NCBI GenBank assembly: GCA_003427395.1
Contig: BFEA01000775.1
Coordinates: 265,285-304,475, forward strand
Length of the DNA: 39,191 bases
Origin: Chara braunii
Lineage: Eukaryota; Streptophyta; Charophyceae; Charales; Characeae
Reading direction: 5' to 3'
Position numbers and translations under genes: made by a program. Numbering within the stretch: the first letter of the stretch is position 1; each line of letters starts with the position of its first letter. The notes under the pieces are model-generated. The model was given only the letters and a program-made list of their open reading frames with translations, was not told the DNA's origin and did no database searches. Shown piece by piece: positions 29,651-39,191 of this stretch.

Positions 29651-31194
29651 TTATGTTCCCGGATCGAGCACTCCCAACCCTCCTATGGACTTCTTCATGA
29701 TGATATACTTCCATGCTACTTTGGGGATAAAGTGCGCTTTGGAAGGGTCCCCGGACAAGAGGTAGGTTGACACTTTCCTTTTGAATTGGGTTCTTAGTTG
29801 CTTGCGGAGACTCCATATCATGGCTGCATACCATACCATGGAGAAGATGGAAGCATTGAGGATTAGGGCTCGTCCAAAGATTGATCTGTATATACTGGAC
29901 CATTTGCCCAGTTTGGCGATCATCTTGCTCATAATTGTTGGGGCCATTGAGTGGTTGGGTCCTGCCTTGGACACTTGGATGCTCAGGAAACAGAGGGTTT
30001 GTTGCCTTTGGACCATTCCATTCCTTCTGGTGTGCCTTGGGGTATATTGGTAAGAGGATCAGTTAACCACCATCCCGTTGTCTTGGGCCAATTGATTTTC
30101 ATTTATGAAGCTATTTGAAATGCTTGCATTGCTCGCGTCGGCTCCTCGAAAGAAGAGTCTGAATCCCGTATCAACACTGTTAAGTCATTGGCGAAAAGAA
30201 TGGTGGTGGGGAGGCTTATCGTGTGGTGCCCCTCCTCCATGAGTCTCTCTATCGAGGGGTCCTTACGTAGGAATGATGTTATGGCTTCCATGATGAATAG
30301 AAAAATAGATGCTGCCAGTGGGTCCCCCTCTCGTACTGAACGTGACATGTGGTAGGACTGAGAGATATGCCCGTTGACTTGCACACTCCTGTGGGCATCC
30401 GCGTAAAGGATTCTGACCCATTTCTTTAAGTTTGGACCTAGCCCCATCTTTTCCATGCTTCGTTGAAGGAAGTTCTAGTTGACTTGGTCATAGCCTTTTG
30501 CAAAGTCGAAGAATAATATGGGTGTGTTCATTCTCTTGTCTTTAATGTATCTTACTGACTCTGAGAGGGTCGTAACGTTGTCCAGTATGAATCAGCCTCG
30601 TATGAATCCGGTCTGATCCAGGTGAAAGCAGTTTCCTGTTATTAATCTGATTTTGTTGGCTAGTAATTTAGCTAGGATTTTGTACGTGACTGTTAGGAGG
30701 GAGATTGGTCTATAGTTCTTATTGTTTGTCGGGTCGCCTCTTTTGTATAGGAGAGAGACCACCCCCGTACTTTGTAGAGTTCCTAAAGTTTCTTCCTCCC
30801 ACGCTCTTTCCAAGAATTGGACGTACTCTGTCCCCAGCGCTGGCCAGAAGGTCATCCATAATTCTTTGGAGAGGCCATTTATACCTAGCGTTTTATTGGG
30901 TCTCATCGATCACAGTGCTTCATAAACTTTCTATTCTGTGATTGGGGTGTCTAGTGTTGCAGCTTGTTCGGCTGTGATAGTTCTATCGAGATAGGTAAGG
31001 AACTTGTTTCTGTCTTGCGTTGTTTCTTGTTGTTGACTGTTTTGTCCCTTGGACGTGTAGAGGTCCTTAAAGAAGGCCGTTGTCGATTCTAGCATTTGTT
31101 GTGGATTACATGTTAAGCCCTGGTTCGTTCGTAGTTGGTCGGTGTGTGTGTTATTGGCATTCGTCTTGATTTTGTGGAATTTTTTTTTTGTCAT
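29651..31194 (-). pseudogene. LINE reverse transcriptase
   Basis: Contains MRPNKTLGINGLSKEL, NYRPISLLTVTYKI, DQTGFIRG, motif A FDFAKGYDQVN, GDPLAASIFLFIMEA and, in place of the catalytic FADD, FANDLTVLI. The thumb part reads GRALILNASIFSMVWY. Several stops and frame changes lie between 30592 and 30456 and after 30103. The Asp-to-Asn change in the catalytic box would by itself abolish activity. Confidence 0.85.
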
Positions 31195-31352
31195 TTTTTC
31201 CCCTTCTTCCCATTCTCTTATTCTTGCTCACATTCTCAGTCCCTTGTTTCTCCAGTCTTCCCATTCCGATATTTCCTGCCTGGTGTGCTCGAATACTCTT
31301 TCGTATAGGCTATGACCTGGATTGCTTGTGAGGTTCTTTTCCGCTATTTTTA

Positions 31353-32425
31353 CTACCGTTTGTAGTTCCTTTTCCCTTGCCTTTCTTTGGCTGCTAGGGT
31401 CCTTGAGAATTTGGTCGTTGCTTCTGTCAGGGTCATGACTAGGTCGGGGAATTTTGTGTTGGAGTATTCATGTTTAATACAGGCTAATATTACGACTTTC
31501 CTTATTTCTTGTGTTTGTAGTAGTGAATTGTTTATTTTAAAGAAATTGCGGCATCTATTTGGGGAGGTGCCTATGCCTAGTGAAATTGTGGTCAGCTTGT
31601 GATCCAGGCCCATGTAGGAAGGAAGTCTTCCGATTTCGGAATTTAGTATAGTCCCCAATAGTGATTCAGTAACTAAAAATAAATTTGTTCTTGAGGATGA
31701 AATGTCCCGACTTCGGTTTCTTTTGATATATGTAAACTCTTTGTTGTCCGGGTGCTTAACTCTGTCGTCATCGGGTTGTGAATTGGGAGTGCTTCATTCC
31801 AGGCTATGCTCTTTGTACCCATTTGGCCTTATGATATGCGGTCCTTTGTTGAGTCCAACGTGGCGTTCCAGTCCCCTGCTAGGATCATGTGTGTGTGAGG
31901 ATCGCATCTAGGGGAAAGGTTTTCTAGGAACCTTCAAGTTCTCCTTTGGGTAAGTGAGTTCGGGCAGTAGATGGTGATTAGTCTGAAGTGTCCTTCTAGA
32001 AACTGGAAATTCAGTTACGCCCATCTGCCTTCTTGAGAGTCTGTCCTTGTCGAGGTTGTGAGTATTTTGCTTGAAGCTTTGGTTTAAGCATGGATCAAAA
32101 TAGCGACGGCTGTTGTGTACGGGTGGGGGGACGGTGCCCATAATACTTCCTTAACCCATCTAAGTTTTTTAGTTAATTGACCTTAGATAGACTGGTGTTC
32201 ATTTGAGTTTGTCAAGTGGGTTTTCTGAATACACAGTAGATCGGGTGGTGACTTTCCGAACCAGTTCGATTCTTTTAAGAAGCTATCCCATTTACGTTGA
32301 TTGGCCAAGAGGGAAGGTATGCCATTAATATTCCACGACATGATTTTCAAATCCAGCTCCCGCTTGCGGAGGCCCCACTTTCTGCGGCCTGGGGTGTGTT
32401 GTTTGTTCCCTATGCTGTCCCCCAT
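31353..32425 (-). pseudogene. LINE APE endonuclease domain
   Basis: KIMSWNINGI and PDLLCIQKTHL near the start are the first two APE motifs; the catalytic Glu of the QETHL motif is Lys here. A later part (DHKLTTISLG, near 31600) is the C-terminal SDH-type motif. The domain nicks target DNA to start reverse transcription. Frames change near 32160 and 31900. Confidence 0.75.
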
Positions 32426-33486
32426 GGTTTTAGAACAGTGCGGTCCTCTGAGCCATTTGTATTATTGTGCATACATTTTAGATCCAGCTGGTACTTGGTC
32501 TCTTTCGGTTGAGACCGTTCCCAGGAGTTTTTGTCTAAGGGTCTTGGGTGACGTGTTGAACACTCTGTACGTTGTAACTAGCACTGAGCTCTGGGCTGCT
32601 CTTTCTGCCTCAACTTCCCCTCCTAGCAGGCCGTAGGGTATCGATTCTACTACCTCCCACGGGACCCAGCAAAGATCTCCCTTGAGTTCAGTTGATTCTT
32701 CCAGTTCCATCAATAGCGGTCTGAGATCAGTCGTCTGTGTCTCTTCCTCACTGCCCTTCCATTCTTCCCATCCCTTTTCCTTGGTTCCCAAAATCTGCGT
32801 CCTCTCTAGTATACTTTCGTTTATGCATTCTTGGAGTAAGTCCTTTGTGAGTTTGTGATCCAGGATTGAGATCAGGGAATAGGATTTGTGGTAAGCAATC
32901 TCCCATGTTTCGTATGTGTTGTTCCACCGGTATGGGATAAGTGTTTGGGGCCGGACCTTGCATCGAGCCTGGATACAACCTCTATCTCCTTGTGTTGGCC
33001 TGATGCAATGTCTTTAAGATTGAGACAACTCTCATCTAGTTCCTTGTTTTGATCTCTCAACACGTTCACTTGTGCTTCCAAGATGGTTGTTTGTCTTCTG
33101 AGCTCTTCCGTGGATTCTGAGTCCTGTGGTGGTGGTTCTGTGTCTTGTTCCTAGACTGTCGTGGAGCCATGGCCCTCCTTGGTTGGGCACTTTTTCGCCC
33201 TTTTATCGGATGTTTATTCCTTGTAGGATTTGGGCCATTTGAATCTCTGTTCATACCTGCTTGGGTCCACCCTGATTGTGTTATTTTCCACCCTGGTTTT
33301 CAGGCTGTATTGAACCGCAATAAATTCGTTGATTTCCCTCTCCTTCTATAAAATTTCGAATTTGTTCTCCAGTGTTATGTCATTTGCCACTTGGGTTGCT
33401 GCTCTGAGGTTTCTTAGGTGTTTGTGGTGAGCCAGTCTTACCTCGAATTCCACTGTGTTGTCCCTCTCCAGCGAGTGCACATACTG
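32426..33486 (-). pseudogene. LINE region between ORF1 and endonuclease
   Basis: Small frames in several phases, one with a coiled-coil-like heptad pattern (EAQVNVLRDQNKELDESCL, 33081-32872). It could be the ORF1 end and the start of ORF2. No domain can be named. Confidence 0.4.
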
Positions 33487-34437
33487 CTAGACGTAATCGA
33501 GAGACAATGTGTCATCTTCGTCTTCCATGTCTGTGTCTTCCTTGTCCGTTTCCTCACTTGTTGCGTCCTCTCCTCCATCCGATTCTTCCGGATCGCTGGA
33601 TTGTATATCAGTTCTCGTTCTTTTCATGCTTCCTTCTGTGTCTTCTTTGTTGTGCGATGTAGTTGCCTGTTGTGTGCAGTCCATGGAGTCCTTGTTCCTT
33701 GATCCTTGTGAGCAATCTTCGTCCATATCCGTTGTTGTGCCTTCTCTTGGGGAAGGTGGAGTTCCTCCCCTGGAGTTGTTTACCTGTCCGCTCGGCTTGC
33801 TGTCTGTTGACCCCGTACTGCTGAATAGAGCGCTGGCTAGTCCCACTGTTCGTTGTTTCCCCATACTGGACTCTGGAGGAAGCTGTAGTGGATTCAGCCT
33901 CCCCTTCATCTGCTTTACGTTTGAGAGATCTGTCAACTTGTACGCTATCCTTGTCTTCTGCGTTGGCTGAAGACGCTCTTGGAATGGAGCTCGCTGAGCT
34001 TTGCCAGGAGTCCGGGTTGGTTATGGCTCTCTTGTTCTCCAAATATGCTTTTTCTACATTTTGTCCGACTGTGTGCAGCTCGTTCATTGATTTCATTCTC
34101 TGCTTCTCATCTAGCAGGCCTGATTCGTTGATGATATGTTTTGTTATGTATCCTTTGTTTTTGTCTTCCATTCGTTTAGCTCCCACCTCTCTCCATCTAC
34201 TGTTGTACGACGGGTAGATGACTGGTTTGAGTTTGGGTTCTCCCTTGAGAACCCAAATCCATTTGGGGGTCTCTAGGTTGTCATCGAATACCCAGCCTCT
34301 GTACTGGGCTTCTTTGATGTACCATACCCCTGGTTTTATATCGCATTCTACCAACATTGATTGTTTGAGGACAACTTTTCTTCCCTTATCCCCGTTTTGG
34401 GGGCAGTTCGTTCCCAGATGCCCTCTGTTTCTGCAAC
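33487..34437 (-). pseudogene. LINE ORF1, N-terminally truncated
   Basis: Starts inside a CCHC knuckle ([12 protein letters not shown], first Cys missing at the junction), followed by a segment with [17 protein letters not shown] and then a Ser/Lys/Glu-rich tail. After about residue 190 the reading moves to another frame that ends in a highly acidic stretch (33936-33487). ORF1 proteins bind LINE RNA. The zinc-knuckle type is the plant form. Confidence 0.7.
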
Positions 34438-34628
34438 GGAAGTTTGATGAGCTTCGTCGACAGCTCAAAGAACTCATAGAGAAGGGTTGGATCCGGCCTA
34501 GTGTCTCCCCTTACGGATCCTTAGTCTTATTTGTACCGAAGAAGGGGGGAACCTTGAGGATGTGCATTGATTATAGGGGCCTTAATGCCATCACTGTAAA
34601 GAACGCATTCTACGCAGAGCCCTTCTGA
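34438..34628 (+). pseudogene. pol: inverted RT fragment of copy C
   Basis: Plus-strand RT N-terminal sequence ([44 protein letters not shown]) inserted between the minus-strand LINE and minus-strand copy C. In an intact element it would follow GRIY at the left end of copy C, so it is inverted in place. A small extra segment near 34605 (TTCTACGCA) marks the right breakpoint. Confidence 0.85.
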
Positions 34629-35507
34629 TAGATCCTACCCTTCGGAATGCTAGACCCTGGGATAATCTCTATCACATGGACGACCTCCCTCTCAACAACC
34701 TCTTTCGGCTCTTCGAATAGATCAGGGTATTTAGCGACTACTCCCTCTATCTTCGGCGACATTTTCATCGGCTCGCCTGCAGCAGAGACATAAACTAAGT
34801 ACATACCCTCCTCTGGATTTTGCTTATAATAGTTGTAGAATGAGACCGCACATATGCATTCGTAGGACTCGATCGGACTACTAGCCTTGAACTTACGTAA
34901 TCTGGCGGTCCCCCCTCCAGGCAGTGTGCGTTTGACCATTTTTCGGTCCCAGTCAAACTGGGGTTGTGCAACCGAGAGGTAGTACATACCTAACAAAATA
35001 TCCATAGGGAGATCATCGATGACTAGGAACGAGACTCGATGTCTCAGTTCCCCTCCCACGTACGGGAAAAGACACTCAATGTCTTTAAGGTAGTCATTGA
35101 CTACCATGCGCTGTTTATTGGCACAGGTCGACTCAGGCGTTGCACTTGCCCCTGTAAGCGCAGCCTCTCAACGCACGCACGACTAATGAAATTCCACGTC
35201 GAGCAAGTGTCATAATAGGCCCTGGCCTTACAGCCGCCGATGACTACCTCGCCGACGAACAACTCACCCTTAGGGGCTCTGGCCATAGACGTCCAAGAAG
35301 CTAGTGGGTCCGATCTAGACCACCTCTCCTCTAGCTCCTTTAAGGACTCAAACACATTCAGCGAACAGAGGATCGCTGGGTCCGAATGTGTTTGCGGGAC
35401 GACGATGGAGTCAGTAGCTTGGGCCATCTCTCGAGATGGTGAGGGTGTGTCCACCGCCTCGACCCTAGCAGGAACAACTACTATTCCTACTGGCCCGACG
35501 TGTTTCC
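34629..35507 (-). pseudogene. pol: copy C protease and start of RT
   Basis: Pol frame, -1 to gag, starting GKHVGPVGIVVV. The retropepsin site reads YYDTCSTWNFIS, with Cys where Gly is expected. The C-terminal half (LVIDDLPMDILLGMYYL) and the linker to RT (VEREVVHVIEIIPG, IPKGRIY) follow in 35107-34610. The two parts overlap in different frames near 35101-35107, so at least one frameshift is present. Confidence 0.8.
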
Positions 35508-35508
35508 C
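35467..35508 (-). promoter_or_regulatory. putative -1 frameshift site, copy C
   Basis: GGGAAAC (35508-35502) in the register G-GGA-AAC of gag, gag stop TAG at 35489-35487, a 10-nt spacer, then AGTAGGAA, a 9-nt loop and TTCCTGCT, pairing at all 8 positions with one G-U. The stop codon lies inside the stem. The -1 frame enters protease. Confidence 0.68.
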
Positions 35509-35807
35509 GGAGCAGTGCCAGAACTGCAGGCCACATTGCTACCTATGAGAGCCGAGGATCCCAACACCTGCCCCATCGTAGGTGGGATCTTCTCGGTCAC
35601 CTTCTTGTTGCGGCACTTGAATTGGTTATGGCCATATTGACCACAACGAATACAGGCCTGGCTGGTATACCAGTCTCTCCACATCCTCTGCGGAACCCGC
35701 TTTCTCCCATGGAGGGGCGTTAGGGTCCACTTGACTCCTAGACCGGGAACCTCGACGGCGTCTACCGGTCGACTTGCCTTTTTGTACTGAGGCAGCGACC
35801 GCTCCAC
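35487..35807 (-). pseudogene. gag: copy C gag end with zinc knuckle (after frameshift)
   Basis: Encodes CIRCGQYGHNQFKC, a perfect CX2CX4HX4C knuckle, and ends NTSGQ-stop as in copies A and B. It is in a different frame from the long gag segment, so a one-base change near 35680-35700 separates them. The knuckle binds genomic RNA during packaging. Confidence 0.85.
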
Positions 35808-37389
35808 CCCCTGAAGCTTCTACGCTGCTCGCCTCTGAACCCACTCCCTCCTGGAAGTCGTCATCCAACTCGATGGTGGAACCATCGTTGTCGACGAACA
35901 TAATACGACCCTTCGCCTTCCAGTTGGGAGGCAGTGCTTTCTTCCTACCATCCGTAGTGGGTTGGTGCCCATGCCCTATCTTTGCATCTAGGTCTAGGGC
36001 CTTCTTGCTAAACGAGGGAAAGTTGCGCACATTGATGTTTGCCTCACCCGCCAACTGATTTCTAAGGGGCATGGGAAGACACCTCAGATAAGTAGTGAGT
36101 AAGACCTGGGGGTCGTAACGAACTCCAGGAACACAGATCAGACACTCTACCGCATCTGTGGCATCCCTAACTGACTTGAACGATCTATTGCTCAGAGGCA
36201 GGATCACGTTAGTGGCCTTTTGGGCCTCCTGAGGATCATGCCACCTTTCCTCCACCAGCTTAAGGAAGTCCTCCAGTTTTTGGTTGACTGCCCAAGCGCG
36301 GAAGTCATGACCGTACCCCTGAAGTTGCACTAGCCCGCTTAACCATCTTGCTGCACTCCCCTCAAGGTAGGAGGCAGCCACAAACACTTCCTTGTGCGGC
36401 AAGGTCAACTTGCACTTGACGTTGACTGGCACTGACCTCAACCATGTGTCGAGGTCTTCGTCCCTCTTGTCCCCTGAAAAGGGTTTAGTCGAGGCGATGG
36501 CCGTCTTTGGGACCCACTGACCTTGTCCCGGTACCTGTCCCACTCTGGGCTGTGGACCCTGCTGCGCAGGCTGCTGCACTACCTGTTGTTGTGCAGATTG
36601 CGAGACAACAAGCTGCCCAGTTACGGCAACCTGCGACGGAGGTTGGGAATACACTGTCTGTACGGGAACCTGCACACTAGGACCTGCTGAGAACCTTCCT
36701 GTTCGAGGCATAACTAGGGAAATGGCTTGGACCGATGCTGGAGAGGCATATGGGGATACCCCAATCACCAGTGGGACAAAAGGAGGAGGTTGTATCACGG
36801 GCCAGGCACCAGGCCTTGATGGTGATGGCGCCGCCTGAGCTCGCCCGACCAACACGCCCAGGCTCTGCTGGATGTCCTGTAAGAGCGCCATTTGGTGATC
36901 TTGCATCTCTACTACACCTAGCAAAATTGTCCTCAGGGTCCTCACATCATCATCCATCTCTGTCAGGTCCATCGCCTCTAACTCACTAATATCCGCTTGT
37001 CTCCGCTGCATCCTGACTCTTCTTCTAATCATCTTCTCTTTCTCCGCTTTTCTCTCTCCTAAAGCCTTTTCTAGTTGTGCCTCATGAAGTGCAGCTTGTT
37101 GTATGGCGACCTCTTCAGGGGTCAACACTATTGGCTGGCTTGCCATAACGCTAGTGGACTGACTCAGGGTTTGCGCAATCGTTGACCCTACGGTCCCTGA
37201 ACTGCTGGCCTGGGAACTCTGCTGCGCAACAGTTGCCATGGCTGCTGAAGCAGCGGCTTCGCTTGCGAACGCCCTGATGGCCTCTGCTTCCCTAGCTCGC
37301 CACTGCTGCTGCTGTCTCTCCCTAAGTTGGTGGAACAGTAACCTGTCACCCTCGGGCAAGGTTGTCAGGCGGGTATCCCCGCGGCCCAA
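35626..37389 (-). CDS. gag: copy C gag, 587-codon open frame
   Basis: The longest clean frame in the window. The N-terminal part is Gln/Arg/Ala-rich (LLFHQLRERQQQQWRAREAE), then a helical Lys/Arg/Glu part, a Pro/Gln/Val-rich linker and the capsid-like core (PFSGDKRDEDLDTWLRSVPV, later CVPGVRYDPQVLLTTYLRCL). The last residues are out of frame because of the shift before the zinc knuckle. The frame begins at a TTG, with no upstream ATG, exactly where homology to gag stops, so the true start is missing. Gag would form the particle. Confidence 0.8.
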   Translation of the reverse strand: MGRGDTRLTTLPEGDRLLFHQLRERQQQQWRAREAEAIRAFASEAAASAAMATVAQQSSQASSSGTVGSTIAQTLSQSTSVMASQPIVLTPEEVAIQQAALHEAQLEKALGERKAEKEKMIRRRVRMQRRQADISELEAMDLTEMDDDVRTLRTILLGVVEMQDHQMALLQDIQQSLGVLVGRAQAAPSPSRPGAWPVIQPPPFVPLVIGVSPYASPASVQAISLVMPRTGRFSAGPSVQVPVQTVYSQPPSQVAVTGQLVVSQSAQQQVVQQPAQQGPQPRVGQVPGQGQWVPKTAIASTKPFSGDKRDEDLDTWLRSVPVNVKCKLTLPHKEVFVAASYLEGSAARWLSGLVQLQGYGHDFRAWAVNQKLEDFLKLVEERWHDPQEAQKATNVILPLSNRSFKSVRDATDAVECLICVPGVRYDPQVLLTTYLRCLPMPLRNQLAGEANINVRNFPSFSKKALDLDAKIGHGHQPTTDGRKKALPPNWKAKGRIMFVDNDGSTIELDDDFQEGVGSEASSVEASGGGAVAASVQKGKSTGRRRRGSRSRSQVDPNAPPWEKAGSAEDVERLVYQPGLYSLWSIWP

Positions 37390-37395
37390 GCCGGG

Positions 37396-37900
37396 GTAGT
37401 GGTATCACCCCCGGATCCCCGCCGCGGGGCCCGCTTAACCCCGCCCCCCCCCCCCCCGCCCCCCCCCCCCCGAGCCCCGCGAGCCCCCCCCCCCTAGGCC
37501 CGCACCCCTGCCCCGCCCCCCCGGGCCCGCGCCTCCGCCCCGCCAGCCCACCCGCTCCCCCGCACCCGCACCCCGGCCCTGCAACCCCGGCCGCCCCCGC
37601 ATGTCGACACCCGCAACTCGACCCTCGCCTCGCACCCCCGCAACCCCGCCCTCAACCTGATCCCCGCCTGGCAAACCCCGCCACCGCAACCCGGCCCCCG
37701 CGCCTACCCGCACCCCCGCCGCCTCACCCTGCACCCGCGACCTCCACCCCGCCGCCTCAGCCTCGCGGAATCGGCCCCGCAACCCCGCCACCCCATCGCA
37801 GCACCTCGCCTCCTCAGCCCCGCCGGAGGCCACCCCCGCAACCCCGCCGCCGCACCCCCGGCGACTACCCGCAACACCGCCACCGGCCCGCACCACACAC
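37396..37900. repeat. C-rich low-complexity tract
   Basis: Strong C over G asymmetry on the plus strand with long C runs and CCCCGC motifs. Pro/Ala/Arg-rich frames on both strands are compositional artefacts. The minus strand carries many G runs and could form G-quadruplexes. Confidence 0.85.
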
Positions 37901-38700
37901 ACACACACACACAGCAGTGAAACTTTTTTTTTTTGTTTTTTTTTCGGTCGTTTGGTGGTGGAAAATGTCTGAGACTGTACGAAAAAGACCGAAACAAGTT
38001 ATGAAGAAAAAGACAGAAGAAATGAAAAAAAAAAAAAAAGCATACAAAGTTTACAAACCCGTTTAGGCATCGGTGCCATGCACTGTGCCAGTGTGCACGT
38101 CCCATAACATGTAGGCAACAGTAGTGCATGGACTGCTTGCCCACAATACTATAAAACAAAGCGGGGTGCAAGCCACTGCAAGGCAAGTACATCGCTTGCA
38201 AGCCTTCGCTTTGCAGCGGTTGCACTTGAGTCACTTGACCCTATGCTTTGAGGTAAGCACAACTGTGTTGAACTCACCTCAACGGTCGAGGACTTGAGGT
38301 CATGCCCGTTTTGAATGGGGGGATAATTGTAACGAGTTTTTGGGTAGGGCCGTAAGGCCCGTGACGCAACTTTAAATGCGGTAAACAGCGTTTTGAAGTG
38401 AGGGTGAAAAAAAAAAAAAAAAAGGGCTCCTAAGTTCGTAACGGGTTTGTGGGTTGCGGACCTTGCGGAAGTTGCGGTACTATGGGCCCTAAGCTATGAA
38501 TCCCCCTCGGCAACGGACAAGCGCGGCCGAGTTCGTGACCCCGCTGACGCGGCCGCACGACTTCGCGGACGCGTGGCGGCCAGTGGGGAGGGGGGTTGGG
38601 GATTAGGGAGGCGCCATGGGGCGGCGCAACCCCAGCCCCACCCCCTCGAACAAAAAAAAAAGAAAAAAAACAATTTTTTGGTTGGGGGGGGTTGGCTGTG
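37901..38700. other. no gene recognised
   Basis: A (CA)n tract (37894-37912), T and A runs and a possible TATA element (CTATAAAAC near 38150). The sequence after 38150 could be part of an LTR, but no partner or PBS is visible. Confidence 0.4.
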
Positions 38701-38734
38701 AGTGCAAATAAATGAAAAAAAAAAAACAACGCAT

Positions 38735-38800
38735 TTTTTTTTTCCCCTTGATTGATTGATTGATCGATTGATTCATTCGGTTTTGCTTTTTTTTTTGTTG

Positions 38801-38853
<53 letters not shown>

Positions 38854-38969
38854 GGGGGGGGGGTTGCCCCGCCACCGCCAACAGGCCCACACACACACAC
38901 ACACATGAAGTATTGTATATTTCCATGTTCTAGCGGAAGATTCATTCGATTTTGCTTTTTTTTTTTCCG

Positions 38970-39017
<48 letters not shown>

Positions 39018-39084
39018 GTGAGTGAGTGAGTGAGTGAGTGAGTGGTGGGGGAGGGGTCGCCCCACCGCCCCGCCACCCACCACG

Positions 39085-39120
<36 letters not shown>
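38735..39120 (+). repeat. compound microsatellite array (ATTG, GTGA, CA)
   Basis: Two modules of the same order, each with ATTCATTCG, TTTTGC, a T run, a (GATT)n tract, a G-rich and C-rich spacer (GCCCC) and a (CA)n tract, at about 38770-38906 and 38940-39120. A partial module precedes them at 38735. Apparent frames (INQS or SLTH repeats) are artefacts. Confidence 0.9.
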
Positions 39121-39121
<1 letters not shown>

Positions 39122-39191
39122 GCATATAAAATAAGTTTAAATAAAAAAAGCTTAATAACAAATTAAAAACTAAAAATAAGAGTTAAAAAAA

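Larger units (their letters stand above)
27967..34437 (-). mobile_element. plant-type LINE, long but decayed
   Basis: From right to left: ORF1 with half a zinc knuckle cut by the junction at 34437, an acidic ORF1 tail, a linker, APE endonuclease, RT and a C-terminal zf-RVT region. The 5' end is truncated at the knuckle. No poly-T was seen at the 3' end. Every domain is split by frameshifts or stops. Confidence 0.85.
34438..37395 (-). mobile_element. Ty3/Gypsy retrotransposon, copy C (gag and start of pol)
   Basis: Same family as copies A and B by gag, protease and RT. The rest of pol is absent: after the inverted RT fragment the LINE begins. The right end is abrupt at about 37395, where gag meets C-rich low-complexity sequence; no leader, PBS or LTR is recognisable. 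Confidence 0.85.

Noticed and set aside
34218-34628. 136-codon plus-strand frame reading as one protein
   Set aside because: Its first half is antisense to LINE ORF1; only the part after 34438 is real RT sequence, so the joined protein is an artefact of the junction.
37362-38066. 234-codon Pro-rich plus-strand frame and the Gly-rich minus-strand frame
   Set aside because: Produced by C-rich low-complexity DNA; no domain and no sensible start.
38430-39161. 243-codon minus-strand frame with INQS repeats
   Set aside because: Translation of (GATT)n and (CA)n tracts.

Overview
The window looks like repeat-dense nuclear DNA from a streptophyte plant or charophyte alga. The reasons are Ty3/Gypsy chromovirus-type polyproteins with initiator-tRNA-Met-like primer sites, plant-type LINE ORF2 with an APE endonuclease and a zf-RVT domain, a probable hAT-type MITE, long microsatellites, an N gap and no convincing intact host gene. 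The protein families resemble those I associate with Chara, but that is an impression from memory and not a demonstrated assignment.

Layout. 1-6524 (minus): a Ty3/Gypsy copy (copy A) running off the left edge, with integrase, RNase H, RT, protease, gag, a long leader carrying a SINE-like insertion, a PBS and the end of a 5' LTR. 6525-9470: no gene seen, but a 215-bp palindrome at 7472-7686. 9470-11563: anonymous sequence with a well-formed hammerhead ribozyme motif (9931-9977), a degenerate CCHC/coiled-coil reading frame and a 31-A tract. 11700-13330 (minus): the 3' part of a LINE ORF2. 13501-14070: a hAT-like element containing the N gap. 14438-27330 (plus): a near-complete Ty3/Gypsy copy (copy B) with a 2.0-kb 5' LTR, PBS, leader, gag, pol, chromodomain, PPT and a 63-bp stub of 3' LTR. 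Copy B carries an internal inversion of about 500 bp and a 4064-bp insertion inside RNase H; that insertion holds another LTR-end/PBS. 27967-34437 (minus): a long decayed LINE (ORF1, endonuclease, RT, zf-RVT). 34438-37389: a third Ty3/Gypsy copy (copy C, minus) with a 587-codon gag frame and a short inverted RT fragment at its junction with the LINE. 37390-39191: C-rich low-complexity sequence and compound microsatellites.

How the parts work together. The three Ty3/Gypsy copies share one expression layout. Gag ends at the same residues (NTSGQ-stop). Pol lies in the -1 frame and overlaps gag. A GGGAAAC heptamer (mutated in copy A) precedes the gag stop, followed after exactly 10 nt by an 8-bp stem with a 9-nt loop whose sequence varies while most pairing is kept. 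I read this as a -1 programmed frameshift cassette and consider it, together with the hammerhead motif, the best candidate for something worth following up. All elements are decayed by stops, frameshifts and lost catalytic residues, so nothing here looks able to move by itself.
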